DNA from: Pandoraea faecigallinarum
GTDB taxonomy: Bacteria > Pseudomonadota > Gammaproteobacteria > Burkholderiales > Burkholderiaceae
DNA: 64,000 nucleotides
Assembly: GCF_001029105.3 (NCBI RefSeq)
Contig: NZ_CP011807.3
Span: forward strand, 1,178,001-1,242,000
Direction: 5' to 3'
The notes beneath the pieces were generated by a model. It did not search any database. It was not told where the DNA came from and was given only the letters and a program-made list of their open reading frames with translations. Shown here piece after piece: positions 8,381 to 18,185 of the stretch. Position 1 is the first letter of the stretch, and the number at the start of each line of letters is the position of its first letter. A program made the translations under genes and the position numbers.

Positions 8381-11131
8381 ATGCAACAAGCTCTCACGCT
8401 CAGCGAGCGACTGGTGGCGGTGCTTGGCGCGCGCCTCGGCCTGCGTTTCTTCCGTCGCCGCGACATGCTCGAAACCCTCGATGCGCCTGCGCACGGCCAT
8501 GAGGCACCACCGGGTCTGCCGGGGTTGCTTCAGGCCGCGCGCGACACCGGTCCAGATCTGCTCGCACGTTTGCGCACCACGCGCAACGGCCTGTCCGACG
8601 AGGAAGCCGCCACGGTGCGTGCCCATGTCGGTCCCAACGAAGTCGAGCATGAAAAACCGCTGCCCTGGTGGCGTCACCTGTTCAACTGCTATCGCAACCC
8701 GTTCAACCTGCTGCTCACTGCGCTGGCCGCCGTGTCTTATGCGACCGACGACACCGAGGGAACGATCATCATCGCGTCGATGGTGATCGTCTCCACGGTG
8801 TTGCGATTTGTGCAGGAAGCCCGTTCGAACAAGGCGGCGGAAAAGCTCAAGGCCATGGTGAGCACAACGGCCACCGTGCTGCGCCGCGAATCGCCGGGCG
8901 ACGAAGCGAGCGAGCCGGACAAGGTGCGGCGTCCCGGACGCCAGGGCCGCGAAGTCGCGCTGGCCGAACTCGTGCCGGGCGACGTCGTCCTGCTCGCCGC
9001 GGGCGACATGATTCCGGCGGATGTGCGCATTCTCGCGGCAAAAGACCTGTTCGTCTCGCAGTCGGCGCTTACGGGCGAGGCGTTGCCAGTCGAGAAGTTC
9101 GCGCAGCCTTGCGAGACCGGGGGCACCAATCCGCTCGCGTACGACAATCTCGCCTTCATGGGCACGAACGTCGTGAGCGGCTCGGCCACCGCGGTCGTGG
9201 TGGCCACGGGCGCGAGCACGTTTTTCGGCTCGCTCGCCGAACGTGTAACCGCGCAGCAGCCCACGCTCACGTCCTTCCAGCAGGGGGTGAACCGTGTGTC
9301 GTGGGTGCTCATCCGTTTCATGCTCGTGATGACCCCCATCGTCCTGCTCATCAACGGCTTCACGAAGCACGACTGGCTCGAAGCGTCGCTCTTCGCGCTG
9401 TCGGTCGCGGTCGGACTGACACCCGAAATGCTGCCGATGATCGTCACGGCAACGCTCGCCAAAGGCGCGGTCGTGCTCTCGCGCAAGAAGGTCATCGTCA
9501 AGCGGCTCGACGCGATCCAGAATTTCGGCGCCATGGACGTGCTGTGCACCGACAAGACCGGCACCCTCACGCAAGACAGGATTTGTCTGGAGCGTCACAC
9601 CGATGTGTGGGGCAACGCCTGCGAGGCCGTTCTGGAGCACGCCTACCTCAACAGCTTCTATCAAACGGGCCTGAAGAATCTGCTCGACGTGGCCGTGCTC
9701 GACCATGCGGAGATGCACCAGCGTCTGGACGTGGTCAATCGCTACCGCAAGATCGACGAAATTCCGTTCGACTTTCAGCGTCGGCGCATGTCGGTGGTCG
9801 TGAGCGAGAACGGCGATCACCACGAACTCATCTGCAAGGGCGCGGTGGAAGAGGTGATGTCCGCGTGCAACCGCGTGCAGCACGGCGCGAACGTCGAGCC
9901 GCTCACGCCCGACGTGCTCGCACGTTTGCGGCGCGTCACGGCCGATCTCAACGCCGAGGGATTGCGTGTGGTTGCCGTGGCGACACGTGAGCTGCCGCCC
10001 GCGCGCGAGCGCTACACCGTCGCCGACGAAAACGAACTGGTGCTCGTTGGCTACATTGCCTTTCTGGACCCGCCCAAGGAGTCGACGGCCCCCGCACTCC
10101 GGGCGCTTGCTGCCTCGGGCGTGGACGTCAAGGTGCTCACCGGAGACAACGATCTCGTGAGCATCAAGGTCTGCCGGGAAGTCGGACTGACCGTAACGGG
10201 TTGTGTGCTGGGCGACGACATCGAAGCCATGAGCGACGCCGAACTCGCGCAAACGGTGGAGCGTGCGAACGTCTTCGCGAAGCTCACGCCCGCGCACAAG
10301 GAGCGACTCGTTCGCATGTTGCGTGCGAACGGTCACGTCGTCGGTTTCATGGGCGACGGCATCAACGACGCTCCGGCGTTGCGCGCCGCCGATATCGGTA
10401 TTTCCGTCGACACGGCCGTGGACATCGCGAAGGAAGCCGCCGATCTGATTCTGCTGGAAAAGAGCCTGATGGTGCTGGAGCAAGGCGTGATCGAAGGGCG
10501 CCGCACGTTCGCGAACATGCTCAAGTACATCAAGATGACGGCCAGCTCGAACTTCGGCAATGTCTTTTCGGTGCTGATCGCGAGCGCCTTCCTGCCATTT
10601 CTGCCGATGCTCCCGTTGCAATTGCTCACGCAAAATCTGCTCTACGATCTGTCGCAAACGACGATTCCGTTCGATAACGTCGACAGCGAGCAACTGACGC
10701 AGCCGCAGCGCTGGAACCCGGCGGATCTGTCGCGCTTCATGGTGTTCTTCGGCCCGATCAGTTCGATCTTCGATGTGCTGACGTTCGTGGCGATGTGGCA
10801 CCTCTTCGGGGCAAACAGCGCGGCACATCAAACGTTGTTCCAGTCGGGCTGGTTCGTCGAAGGGCTGCTCTCGCAGACGCTCATCGTCCACCTCATTCGC
10901 ACGCGCCGGCTGCCGTTCATCCAGAGCCGCGCCGCATGGCCGCTGCTGTTGATGACGGGCGCAGTGATGCTGATCGGCATCATGCTGCCGATGTCGCCGT
11001 TCGCCGAGACGTTCCGCATGCAGGCGCTGCCGCTCGCGTACTTCCCGATGCTCGCTGCGATCTTGCTGGCCTACGCCGTGCTCACCCAATTGATGAAGGG
11101 CATGTTCGCGCGTCGATTCGGATGGCAGTGA
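8381..11131 (+). CDS. mgtA: Magnesium-translocating P-type ATPase
   Basis: A 916-residue P3B-type ATPase that imports Mg2+ across the inner membrane. It shows an actuator loop with LTGEALPVEK, the phosphorylation motif LCTDKTGTLTQD (Asp near residue 390), and the hinge motif MGDGINDAPAL. The C-terminal membrane block includes QLLTQNLLYDLSQ. The length matches MgtA/MgtB. The start at 8381 has CAGGA 8 bases upstream; an ATG three codons earlier lacks one. The same frame is open far upstream (to 7850), but that is leader DNA. The long structured leader implies regulation after transcription starts. A terminator hairpin follows the stop. Confidence 0.95.
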   Translation: MQQALTLSERLVAVLGARLGLRFFRRRDMLETLDAPAHGHEAPPGLPGLLQAARDTGPDLLARLRTTRNGLSDEEAATVRAHVGPNEVEHEKPLPWWRHLFNCYRNPFNLLLTALAAVSYATDDTEGTIIIASMVIVSTVLRFVQEARSNKAAEKLKAMVSTTATVLRRESPGDEASEPDKVRRPGRQGREVALAELVPGDVVLLAAGDMIPADVRILAAKDLFVSQSALTGEALPVEKFAQPCETGGTNPLAYDNLAFMGTNVVSGSATAVVVATGASTFFGSLAERVTAQQPTLTSFQQGVNRVSWVLIRFMLVMTPIVLLINGFTKHDWLEASLFALSVAVGLTPEMLPMIVTATLAKGAVVLSRKKVIVKRLDAIQNFGAMDVLCTDKTGTLTQDRICLERHTDVWGNACEAVLEHAYLNSFYQTGLKNLLDVAVLDHAEMHQRLDVVNRYRKIDEIPFDFQRRRMSVVVSENGDHHELICKGAVEEVMSACNRVQHGANVEPLTPDVLARLRRVTADLNAEGLRVVAVATRELPPARERYTVADENELVLVGYIAFLDPPKESTAPALRALAASGVDVKVLTGDNDLVSIKVCREVGLTVTGCVLGDDIEAMSDAELAQTVERANVFAKLTPAHKERLVRMLRANGHVVGFMGDGINDAPALRAADIGISVDTAVDIAKEAADLILLEKSLMVLEQGVIEGRRTFANMLKYIKMTASSNFGNVFSVLIASAFLPFLPMLPLQLLTQNLLYDLSQTTIPFDNVDSEQLTQPQRWNPADLSRFMVFFGPISSIFDVLTFVAMWHLFGANSAAHQTLFQSGWFVEGLLSQTLIVHLIRTRRLPFIQSRAAWPLLLMTGAVMLIGIMLPMSPFAETFRMQALPLAYFPMLAAILLAYAVLTQLMKGMFARRFGWQ

Positions 11132-11157
11132 CGCCGCGTCTGCCGGAGTGAAAGGCA

Positions 11158-11190
11158 AAGCCAGCGGCGCATCGTCCACCGCTGGCTTGT
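11158..11190 (+). terminator. Terminator of mgtA
   Basis: Arms AAGCCAGCGG and CCGCTGGCTT are separated by 11 bases and followed by GTTT. Just after it (11202-11237) are four 9-bp units of the type CCRTTCAGC. Confidence 0.7.
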
Positions 11191-11252
11191 TTCATATCCG
11201 GCCATTCGACCCGTTCAGCCCGTTCAGCCCATTCAGCATCGCGGACCGGTGC

Positions 11253-11756
11253 TCAATCGTCGACCCAGCGTCCCGACGGACGGTCGAAGTGCTGCGGGCG
11301 CGGGGCGAAGACGTCGCGTGCGTCGTCGAGTTCGAACGTGACGTCGAGCGCGCCGTCGTTATCGCGCCGGGCGCTGTCGATGGGGTCGTTGCAACACAAC
11401 CACAGCGAGACGTCCTTGGGCATGCCTTCCACGCGGAACGACTTCTGATTGCCGATGAGGAAGGGCTCGCCGGTTTCGCCAAAGCGTCCGACCAGTTGGC
11501 CCATGAGGGCGTCGTGACCGTGATACGGATAGTTCTTGTCGCCGGAAACCTTGTGCAGGTACGTCGCGCCGGAGTTCGGGGTTCGGCCGTTGGCGTCGCG
11601 GCGTCCGAACTTGCGGTCGTCGGTGCGGGTACACCATTCTCCCTGGGCTCTCAGGATGACTTTCGGTGCGCTTTGCGCGCCGATCTTGTATCCCGTGTCC
11701 TGCCAACCTTCCGTGGCATACACCTTCATGCGTTTGTTGATGCGATCTGTCGTCAT
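11253..11756 (-). CDS. LecA-like (PA-I galactophilic lectin family) protein
   Basis: A 167-residue cytosolic-type protein without a signal peptide. Its last about 115 residues align by eye with the Pseudomonas LecA lectin: GHDALMGQLVGRFG matches the HDAFCGALVMKIG region, and CNDPIDSARRDNDGALDV matches the calcium/galactose loop YNDVPGTYGNNSG. The loop aspartate and one asparagine are kept, while Thr becomes Ser. LecA binds galactosides through calcium. The start is the ATG with GGAG 7 bases upstream; the frame is open further but out of context. It lies 91 bp after a helix-turn-helix gene that may control it. Confidence 0.62.
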   Translation of the reverse strand: MTTDRINKRMKVYATEGWQDTGYKIGAQSAPKVILRAQGEWCTRTDDRKFGRRDANGRTPNSGATYLHKVSGDKNYPYHGHDALMGQLVGRFGETGEPFLIGNQKSFRVEGMPKDVSLWLCCNDPIDSARRDNDGALDVTFELDDARDVFAPRPQHFDRPSGRWVDD

Positions 11757-11847
11757 GACACGCTCCATCGTTGACGGGGGGCCAAAAATGGATCGCCGGG
11801 ATGTCGGAACACGACAGCGCCGGCCTTCGTCGATACGCGAATTGCGG

Positions 11848-12399
11848 TCAGTTCGAGTGTAGCCGTCCGGCTTCGCCAACCGAAGCACCAGCGCGGAGGC
11901 CCGACTCCAAACACGCTTCCGAACGCGCTTCCGGACGTCGCTTCGGCGAGACCGAAATGCCCAGCTCGGCGTACAGCTCGTCGAGCGCTTCGCGCGTGCC
12001 GAGGAGCAGCGCCGTCGTTTGCCCGCTGATGTCCGTCACGATGCTTACGAGCGTTTGCCCCTGGCACGTCTCGCGTGCCGCGACGAACCGGGTGGAGGTC
12101 AGCGCGGCGAGCGTGGCAAACCGTTCCGCCTGTACGAGTCCGCTGATCTGGAAGACCGGTTGTGTGGCGCCGGTGGCGCGATGTGCGAAGCGCACGTTCA
12201 CGCCGTCGCTGCGAACACCGAGCGCCGCGAACAGCCTGTCTCGCCCCTGCGCACCGAGCGCGCAGCGATCGCCGTGCACCCATCGGGAGATCGTGTTACC
12301 CGTAATGCCGGTCGCATACGCGAGCCGGGCGAGCGTGGTGCCCGAGAGTTTGATGAGCAGACGGGCGACAGTGCGGTGACGTTGTTCGATGTCATCCAT
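11848..12399 (-). CDS. Helix-turn-helix transcriptional regulator
   Basis: A 183-residue protein. Its N-terminus reads LARLAYATGITGNTISRWVHGDR, a Cro/XRE-like helix-turn-helix (about residues 24-46). The middle region is unrecognised (QPVFQISGLVQAERF), and the C-terminal tail is variable and arginine-rich. It lies 78 bp after dapA and 91 bp before the lectin gene on the same strand, so it is a plausible lectin regulator. The target is not shown by the sequence. Confidence 0.65.
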   Translation of the reverse strand: MDDIEQRHRTVARLLIKLSGTTLARLAYATGITGNTISRWVHGDRCALGAQGRDRLFAALGVRSDGVNVRFAHRATGATQPVFQISGLVQAERFATLAALTSTRFVAARETCQGQTLVSIVTDISGQTTALLLGTREALDELYAELGISVSPKRRPEARSEACLESGLRAGASVGEAGRLHSN

Positions 12400-12477
12400 A
12401 ACGGGTGTCCTGTCCTGAAGGGCCGGGAAGGGCTGAAAAGCGGCGCGAGCGTAGCAGGAATGGCGCGACGCGCTGGC

Positions 12478-13359
12478 TCAAAACGCCATCGTCACTTCCA
12501 GCTGCGCGTCGATGTCCTTGTGAAGCGCGGTGGAACACGGCATGAGCGGACGGCGGACCGTCGGCGTGCACAATCCCAGCGACGCAAGCGCGGCCTTGAT
12601 GGCGACGGGATTCGGCTCGGAGAACAGGCGCCGGATCAAGGGCTTCATGCCGTTGAACAGTGTGCTCGCGTGGTCCATATCGCCTTCGCGCACGTAGCGG
12701 ATCAGCTTCAGATACAGGTCCGGGCGTACGTGCGCCGCCGCCGATATGCAACCGGCGGCACCGGCACGCAGCGCAGGCAGGATTTGCATGTCGTCGCCGC
12801 ACAGCACGCGTATCGTCACTTGCGACGGCAAGCGGGTGAGCGGATGTGCGTCGCACTCCTTGATGGCGGCGAACGATTCATGCGACGCCAGCTCGCGGAT
12901 CGTCTCGACACCGAGCGTGACGCCCGTGCGCAGCGGCACGTTGTAGAGCACCAACGGCCTGCGTGTGCCGGCAGCCAGCGAGCGGTAGTGCCAGAGAATG
13001 CCCTCCTGCGACGGGCGCAGGTAGTACGGCGGCGGCACGAGATACCCGGCGAGCGGCAGGTCGTCCAGCGCGCGGATCTGACGCGCGGCATTCGCCGTGT
13101 CGGATGCACCGACACCGGCGAGCACCGGCGCATGGCCGCGAGCGAGATGGCAGGCGACCTCGGCGAGCCAGCGGCGCTCGTCGTCGCTCAGGAGCGTGCC
13201 CTCGCCTGTGGTGCCGGCAACGACGAGGCCGTTCACGCCGGCCGCGAGGTAGTAGTCGACCAGACGCGCAAACGCATTGCGGTCGATCTCGGCGCCGTTG
13301 GCGCCGGTCATGGGCGTGACGAGCGGGACCCACACGCCTTCGAAGATGGCTGTGTTCAT
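12478..13359 (-). CDS. dapA: 4-hydroxy-tetrahydrodipicolinate synthase family (DapA)
   Basis: A 293-residue class I aldolase of the DapA/NAL family. It has AGTTGEG (about residues 45-51), YNVPLRTG and the Schiff-base lysine in AAIKECD, all in the expected order. DapA condenses pyruvate and aspartate semialdehyde in lysine and cell-wall synthesis. The gene is not beside other lysine genes, so it may be a second copy or a related aldolase with a different aldehyde substrate. An ACT-like small gene lies 36 bp upstream. Confidence 0.85.
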   Translation of the reverse strand: MNTAIFEGVWVPLVTPMTGANGAEIDRNAFARLVDYYLAAGVNGLVVAGTTGEGTLLSDDERRWLAEVACHLARGHAPVLAGVGASDTANAARQIRALDDLPLAGYLVPPPYYLRPSQEGILWHYRSLAAGTRRPLVLYNVPLRTGVTLGVETIRELASHESFAAIKECDAHPLTRLPSQVTIRVLCGDDMQILPALRAGAAGCISAAAHVRPDLYLKLIRYVREGDMDHASTLFNGMKPLIRRLFSEPNPVAIKAALASLGLCTPTVRRPLMPCSTALHKDIDAQLEVTMAF

Positions 13360-13395
13360 AAGCGGAAAAACCAGGTTTGACGAGGCGCGCGCGGC

Positions 13396-13755
13396 TCAGA
13401 CGGCGGGGCGCAGGCGGAGCACGCCGAATTCGGCTTCGGGGAGCGACTGCATGACGACATCCATCGCACGCGCCGCCTCGACGCGCGGCAACGCGATCGA
13501 TACGACTGCTGCCGTATCGCGACGGATGGCGCGAATGGTCTCCACGCGCCATGGCAGTGGCAGACTCATCGCCAGTGTGACGGCCAGCGACGAGACGGCG
13601 GCACGGTTGAGCGTGATGTCGAGTGTGGCGTCGAGGCGCGTGCGCCGGGTGCATCGATTGGGTTGCCGCGCGAATGCGAAGGTCTCGGCAAAGGAAGGTG
13701 AAACGGAGTTCGCACCGGGAGGTTCGAGACTGGCGCGCTGAGCGATGGCAGGCAT
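13396..13755 (-). CDS. Small protein with an ACT-like C-terminal half
   Basis: A 119-residue protein. The first about 40 residues look unstructured. The remainder, starting near TLDITLNRAAVSSLAVTL and ending AEFGVLRLRP, has the alternating strand-helix pattern of an ACT-type ligand-binding domain, similar in outline to IlvM. That assignment is from pattern only. It lies between edd and dapA on the same strand, 36 bp before dapA. No clear ribosome-binding site precedes the ATG. The function is unknown; regulation by an amino acid is one possibility. Confidence 0.5.
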   Translation of the reverse strand: MPAIAQRASLEPPGANSVSPSFAETFAFARQPNRCTRRTRLDATLDITLNRAAVSSLAVTLAMSLPLPWRVETIRAIRRDTAAVVSIALPRVEAARAMDVVMQSLPEAEFGVLRLRPAV

Positions 13756-13910
13756 GGCAACGTGTCGTTTGGCGACGGAAGTGACAACGAGGCCAGTCTA
13801 GGCAGACGCAGGTAAAAAAGGCGTCAAGATTTCGACGCCGTCATGCAACCGCGTTCATGACACTACGCCGCTGCGCCACGACGGTCATCGCGGTGCGGCG
13901 GCGCGCTATC

Positions 13911-15758
13911 TCAGTCCTGCTTCGGATATTGCGCGTCGTCGAACAGCACGCACGCCCCATGGGGTGCGGCGCCGACGTTGTTGCGAAACAGCGCGAACAC
14001 GTTGCGCCACGGATCGAATGGCCGTTGCGGTGCCGGCTCGGGCTGGCGTGCCGCGAGTGTGGCGTTGTCGACTTCGCAATGAAGCGTGTTCGTCTCGCAG
14101 TCGATGGTGATGATGTCGCCGTCCCGCACGCGTGCGAGCATGCCGCCCTGTTCCGCTTCCGGCGACAGGTGAATGGCGGCAGGCACCTTGCCGGAGGCGC
14201 CCGACATACGTCCGTCGGTCACCAGCGCCACATGGTGACCTTCGTCCTGTAGCAGACCGAGCATCGGCATGAGCTTGTGCAACTCGGGCATGCCGTTGGC
14301 GCGCGGCCCCTGAAAGCGCACGACGACGACCACGTCGCGTGTCAGTTCGCCGGCCTTGAACGCGGCCTGCGCCGACTCCTGATCGGAGAAGACCCGGGCC
14401 GGCGCGCGTACCTTCTGGTGTTCGGGCTTGACGGCGGAGGACTTGATCACCGCACGGCCGAGATTGCCCGCGAGCATGCGCAGACCGCCCTCCGGCGCAA
14501 AGGGGCGCGAGGCCGGGCGCACGATGTTCTCATCGAGGCTTTGCGTCGGCGCTTCCTGCCACGACAGCACGTCGTCGCGCAGGAAGGCTTCCTGCGTGTA
14601 GGTGCGCAGACCATGTCCCATGACGGTGGTCACGTCGTTGTGCAGGAACCCGGCGTCGAGCAGTTCACGGATGAGAAAGCTCAGGCCGCCCGCCGCCTGA
14701 AACTGATTCACATCAGCCTTGCCGCTCGGGTAGACGTGTGCCAGCAGCGGCGTGACGTCCGACAGGTCGGCGAAGTCCTGCCAGTCGAGCAGAATGCCAC
14801 CCGCGTGCGCCATCGCCACGAGGTGCAGCGTGTGGTTCGTGGAGCCGCCGGTGGCGAGCAGGCCGACCACGCCGTTGACGAAGGCGCGCTCGTCGAGAAT
14901 CTGCGAGGTGTTGATGCCCGACTTGGCGAGTGCCACGGCGCGTGCTGTCGCGGCTTGCGTCAACGCGTGGCGCAGCGGCGTGTGCGGGTTGACGAAGGAT
15001 GATCCGGGCAGGTGCAGTCCCATGAACTCCATGAGCATCTGGTTGCTGTTGGCCGTGCCGTAGAACGTGCAGGTGCCCTCGGTGTGATAGGCCGCGAGTT
15101 CGGCGTCCAGTAGCGCTGCGCGCGTGACACGCCCGGCGGCATATTCCTGCCGGATGCGCGACTTCTCGTCGTTCGGCAGGCCCGAAGGCATCGGCCCAGC
15201 CGGGCTGAACACTGCGGGCAAATGCCCGAACGCCTGTGCGGCGATCACGAGTCCCGGAACGATCTTGTCGCACACGCCGAGGAACATGGCCGCGTCGAAC
15301 ATCTGGTGCGAGAGCGCGACGACGGACGCCATCGCGATCACGTCGCGCGAGAACAGCGAGAGCTCCATGCCCGCGTAGCCTTGCGTGACCCCGTCGCACA
15401 TGGCGGGCACGCCGCCGGCGACCTGAGCGCTCGCGCCATGCGCGCGTGCGGCGGACTTGATGATGTCGGGGAATTCGGCGAACGGTGCGTGCGCCGAGAG
15501 CATGTCGTTGTAGGCGGTGACGATGCCGATATTCGGTATCCGCTCCGAGCGGATCTTGAGACGATCGTCGGCGGGGGCGGCGGCCAGCGCGTGGGCGAGG
15601 TTGGCGCATCCGATCTTCTCGCGCCCGGGCTGGCCTCCGGCCGCACGGGCGACGCCTTCGAGATAGGCCTGACGGGACGACCGGCTACGCTCGATGAGGC
15701 GCTCGGTCACACGTTGTACTACCGGATGCAGCGACACGTTATGTGAAGACTGAGTCAT
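13911..15758 (-). CDS. edd: 6-phosphogluconate dehydratase
   Basis: A 615-residue enzyme of the IlvD/Edd family that dehydrates 6-phosphogluconate to KDPG, the committed Entner-Doudoroff step; it carries an iron-sulfur cluster. Visible family segments are GIVTAYNDMLSAHAP, MCDGVTQGYAGMELSL, LLATGGSTNHTLHLVAMA and VTDGRMSGASGKVPAAIHLS. The length matches Edd. It is divergent from zwf, and the 161-bp gap holds a perfect HexR site, so both genes are probably controlled together. No KDPG aldolase is seen in the window. Confidence 0.95.
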   Translation of the reverse strand: MTQSSHNVSLHPVVQRVTERLIERSRSSRQAYLEGVARAAGGQPGREKIGCANLAHALAAAPADDRLKIRSERIPNIGIVTAYNDMLSAHAPFAEFPDIIKSAARAHGASAQVAGGVPAMCDGVTQGYAGMELSLFSRDVIAMASVVALSHQMFDAAMFLGVCDKIVPGLVIAAQAFGHLPAVFSPAGPMPSGLPNDEKSRIRQEYAAGRVTRAALLDAELAAYHTEGTCTFYGTANSNQMLMEFMGLHLPGSSFVNPHTPLRHALTQAATARAVALAKSGINTSQILDERAFVNGVVGLLATGGSTNHTLHLVAMAHAGGILLDWQDFADLSDVTPLLAHVYPSGKADVNQFQAAGGLSFLIRELLDAGFLHNDVTTVMGHGLRTYTQEAFLRDDVLSWQEAPTQSLDENIVRPASRPFAPEGGLRMLAGNLGRAVIKSSAVKPEHQKVRAPARVFSDQESAQAAFKAGELTRDVVVVVRFQGPRANGMPELHKLMPMLGLLQDEGHHVALVTDGRMSGASGKVPAAIHLSPEAEQGGMLARVRDGDIITIDCETNTLHCEVDNATLAARQPEPAPQRPFDPWRNVFALFRNNVGAAPHGACVLFDDAQYPKQD

Positions 15759-15856
15759 GGTGATTCCAGGACATTGTGCATGCCCTGACCCATATCGGTG
15801 ACCTGCCGCGAGACGCGGTCGATGTAGTCAAAGCACGAGATTCTGTTGATTTCGAG

Positions 15857-15871
15857 TGTAGTTAAACTACA
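15857..15871. promoter_or_regulatory. HexR operator between edd and zwf
   Basis: TGTAGTTAAACTACA is a near-perfect 15-bp palindrome matching the known HexR consensus (TGTARTWWWWWTACA). HexR represses Entner-Doudoroff and zwf genes and is released by KDPG. The site lies 49 bp before the zwf start and about 100 bp before the edd start. The regulator is encoded as the C-terminal half of the glk fusion gene 2.3 kb downstream. Confidence 0.85.
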
Positions 15872-15919
15872 ATGCAGTGTCAAAGTTGCGCTTTCCCAGT
15901 GACACGTGGACGTCTTGTC

Positions 15920-17395
15920 ATGAACACGCCTTCACCCTATACCTTTGTGTTGTTCGGCGCTACCGGCGATTTGTCGTTGCGCAAGGTCCTCCCGTCGTTG
16001 TTCCGCGCTTTTCGCACCGGGCAATTGGGTCCGGAGCACGCATCGGACGCCGGTCGCATTCTCGCCGTCGCGCGCAAACCGATGGATGCTGCCGAATATC
16101 ACGCATGGTGCGAGGAGCACGTGCGCAAGCACATCAAGCCCGATGTCTGGGACGAGGGCACCTGGACCCGCTTTCTCGCGACCATCGATTACATGCCGCT
16201 CGACCTTGGCCGCGAGGCGGAATTCGGCGTGCTGGCCGAACGGCTGGCGAAGCGTCCGGGCGTGCGCATCTTCTATCTGGCCACCGGCCCCTCGCTGTTC
16301 ATTCCCATCTGTGAAGGGCTTCGCAGCGCCGCGCTCAACGAGAACAGCCGGATCGTGCTGGAAAAGCCGCTGGGTCACGACCTCGCGTCGTCCGAGGCGA
16401 TCAACGATGCGGTCGGTGCGATCTTCCGCGAGGACCAGATCTACCGGATCGATCACTATCTCGGAAAGGAGGCGGTGCAGAATCTTCTGGCGCTGCGCTT
16501 TGGCAATGCGATCTTCGAGCCGTTGTGGCGGCGCGAGCTGATCGACAGCATTCAGATCACCATTGCCGAGGAGATCGGCGTCGAAGGCCGCGGCGAGTTT
16601 TACGAACAGACCGGCGCGCTGCGCGACATGGTGCAGAACCACCTGCTGCAACTGCTCGCCATCGTCGCCATGGAGCCGCCGCTGTCGATGGACGCAGACG
16701 CCGTGCGCGACGAGAAGATGCGTGTGTTGCGCTCGCTGCGTCATCTGGACGACGAGAGCGTCGCGCGCAACGTGGTGCGTGGTCAGTACGGCGGCGGCGC
16801 GATCGGCAAATCGGCCGTACCCGCCTACGGGGACGAGCCGGGCGTGCCTGCCGACAGCCAGACGGAAACTTTCGTCGCGCTCAAGGCCGATATCGACAAC
16901 TGGCGCTGGGCCGATGTGCCGTTCTTCCTGCGCACGGGCAAACGTCTGGGCGAGCGCGTGGCGGAGATCGTCGTCAACTACCGCGCAACGCCATACCCGC
17001 TGCTCGGCGAGGCGACCGCGCAACCCGGCGTGAATCGTCTGGTCATTCGACTGCAACCGAACGAGTCGATTCGTCTGTACTGTCTGGCAAAGCAGCCGGG
17101 CGAAGGAATGAACCTGCAATCCGTGCATCTCGATCTGGCCTTCGACCAGTTTTTCAAGGGGCACCGGATGGACGCCTACGAGCGCTTGCTGCTCGATGTC
17201 ATCAACGGCCGCCTCGCCCTTTTCGTGCGGCGCGACGAGCAGGAGCAGGCGTGGCGGTGGGTCGCGCCGATTCAGGCGTACTGGTCGCGTCAGCACAAGG
17301 GGCCGAAGCGCTATGCCGCCGGCACCTGGGGGCCGCCCGCCGCGAGCGCCTTGCTCGCGCAGTACGGCAGGAGTTGGGTCGAAGAAGACAACTGA
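15920..17395 (+). CDS. zwf: Glucose-6-phosphate 1-dehydrogenase
   Basis: A 491-residue enzyme that oxidises glucose-6-phosphate to 6-phosphogluconolactone. The NADP-binding motif FGATGDLSLRK is at the N-terminus and the substrate site YRIDHYLGKEAVQN lies near residue 180. The start chosen begins MNTPSPYTFVLFG. The longer frame starting at 15872 abuts the HexR palindrome and is rejected. It leads the operon zwf, pgl, glk-hexR. Confidence 0.96.
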   Translation: MNTPSPYTFVLFGATGDLSLRKVLPSLFRAFRTGQLGPEHASDAGRILAVARKPMDAAEYHAWCEEHVRKHIKPDVWDEGTWTRFLATIDYMPLDLGREAEFGVLAERLAKRPGVRIFYLATGPSLFIPICEGLRSAALNENSRIVLEKPLGHDLASSEAINDAVGAIFREDQIYRIDHYLGKEAVQNLLALRFGNAIFEPLWRRELIDSIQITIAEEIGVEGRGEFYEQTGALRDMVQNHLLQLLAIVAMEPPLSMDADAVRDEKMRVLRSLRHLDDESVARNVVRGQYGGGAIGKSAVPAYGDEPGVPADSQTETFVALKADIDNWRWADVPFFLRTGKRLGERVAEIVVNYRATPYPLLGEATAQPGVNRLVIRLQPNESIRLYCLAKQPGEGMNLQSVHLDLAFDQFFKGHRMDAYERLLLDVINGRLALFVRRDEQEQAWRWVAPIQAYWSRQHKGPKRYAAGTWGPPAASALLAQYGRSWVEEDN

Positions 17396-17507
17396 TCCGC
17401 CTGCACGCTATTCCTGGCAGGAACGAGACGCAGCGCACGGAACGGCGGGACGGCGCAAAGGCGTTCCGAGCGCTCCGTCCCCTACTTAGCAACGGAGGCA
17501 GACACGC

Positions 17508-18185
17508 ATGATTCACTGGCGAACCTTCCCCACGCGCGACGCGCAGGCATACGCGCTGGCGAACGCCGTCGTCGCCGGGATCGACGAAGCGCTGACGATC
17601 CGCCGGCGCGCGTTGCTGGCCGTCTCGGGCGGCACCAGCCCCAAAGCTTTTCTCGCCCAGCTTGCCCGTCTGCCGGTCGCGTGGCGTGACGTCGACATCA
17701 CGCTGGTCGACGACCGCTGGCTGCCCGCCGATCATGCCGACAGCAATGCCCGGCTCGTTGCCGAGACGCTGCTGCCCGGCGCGAAGGAGGCATGCTGGCT
17801 GCCGCTCGTCGACACCGCCACGGCCGCAGACTTGCAGGTGCGCACGCTCAACAGCACGTGGACGCACGGCGTGCCGCAGGTCTGCGTGCTGGGCATGGGC
17901 GAGGACGGTCACACGGCGTCGCTCTTCGCCGACGCGCCGCAATGGCACGAAGCCATTACCACCCACGACAAGTTCGTTCTCGTGCAGCCGCAGCGCGCGC
18001 CGTATCAGCGCGTGTCGTGGTCGCTCGCCGCGCTCGCGGCCTGCGACCGGCTCATCCTGCAAATTCAGGGCCCGGCCAAGCGGGCCGTGCTCGAAGCCGC
18101 GCAGGCGAACGAACAGGACAACGCCATCTCGCGGCTGATCCACCGTGAAGGAGTCAAGATCGATGTCTTCTGGAGTGAGGAATAA
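17508..18185 (+). CDS. pgl: 6-phosphogluconolactonase
   Basis: A 225-residue protein of the DevB/Pgl family. It hydrolyses 6-phosphogluconolactone, linking zwf to edd. The family signatures are [12 protein letters not shown] near the N-terminus and [14 protein letters not shown] around residue 125. It sits between zwf and the glk fusion, overlapping the latter by 23 bp, which implies one transcript. Confidence 0.93.
   Translation: MIHWRTFPTRDAQAYALANAVVAGIDEALTIRRRALLAVSGGTSPKAFLAQLARLPVAWRDVDITLVDDRWLPADHADSNARLVAETLLPGAKEACWLPLVDTATAADLQVRTLNSTWTHGVPQVCVLGMGEDGHTASLFADAPQWHEAITTHDKFVLVQPQRAPYQRVSWSLAALAACDRLILQIQGPAKRAVLEAAQANEQDNAISRLIHREGVKIDVFWSEE

Noticed and set aside
8342..11179. 945-residue minus-strand frame opposite mgtA
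   Set aside because: It is a GC-rich antisense shadow; the plus strand has full P-type ATPase motifs.
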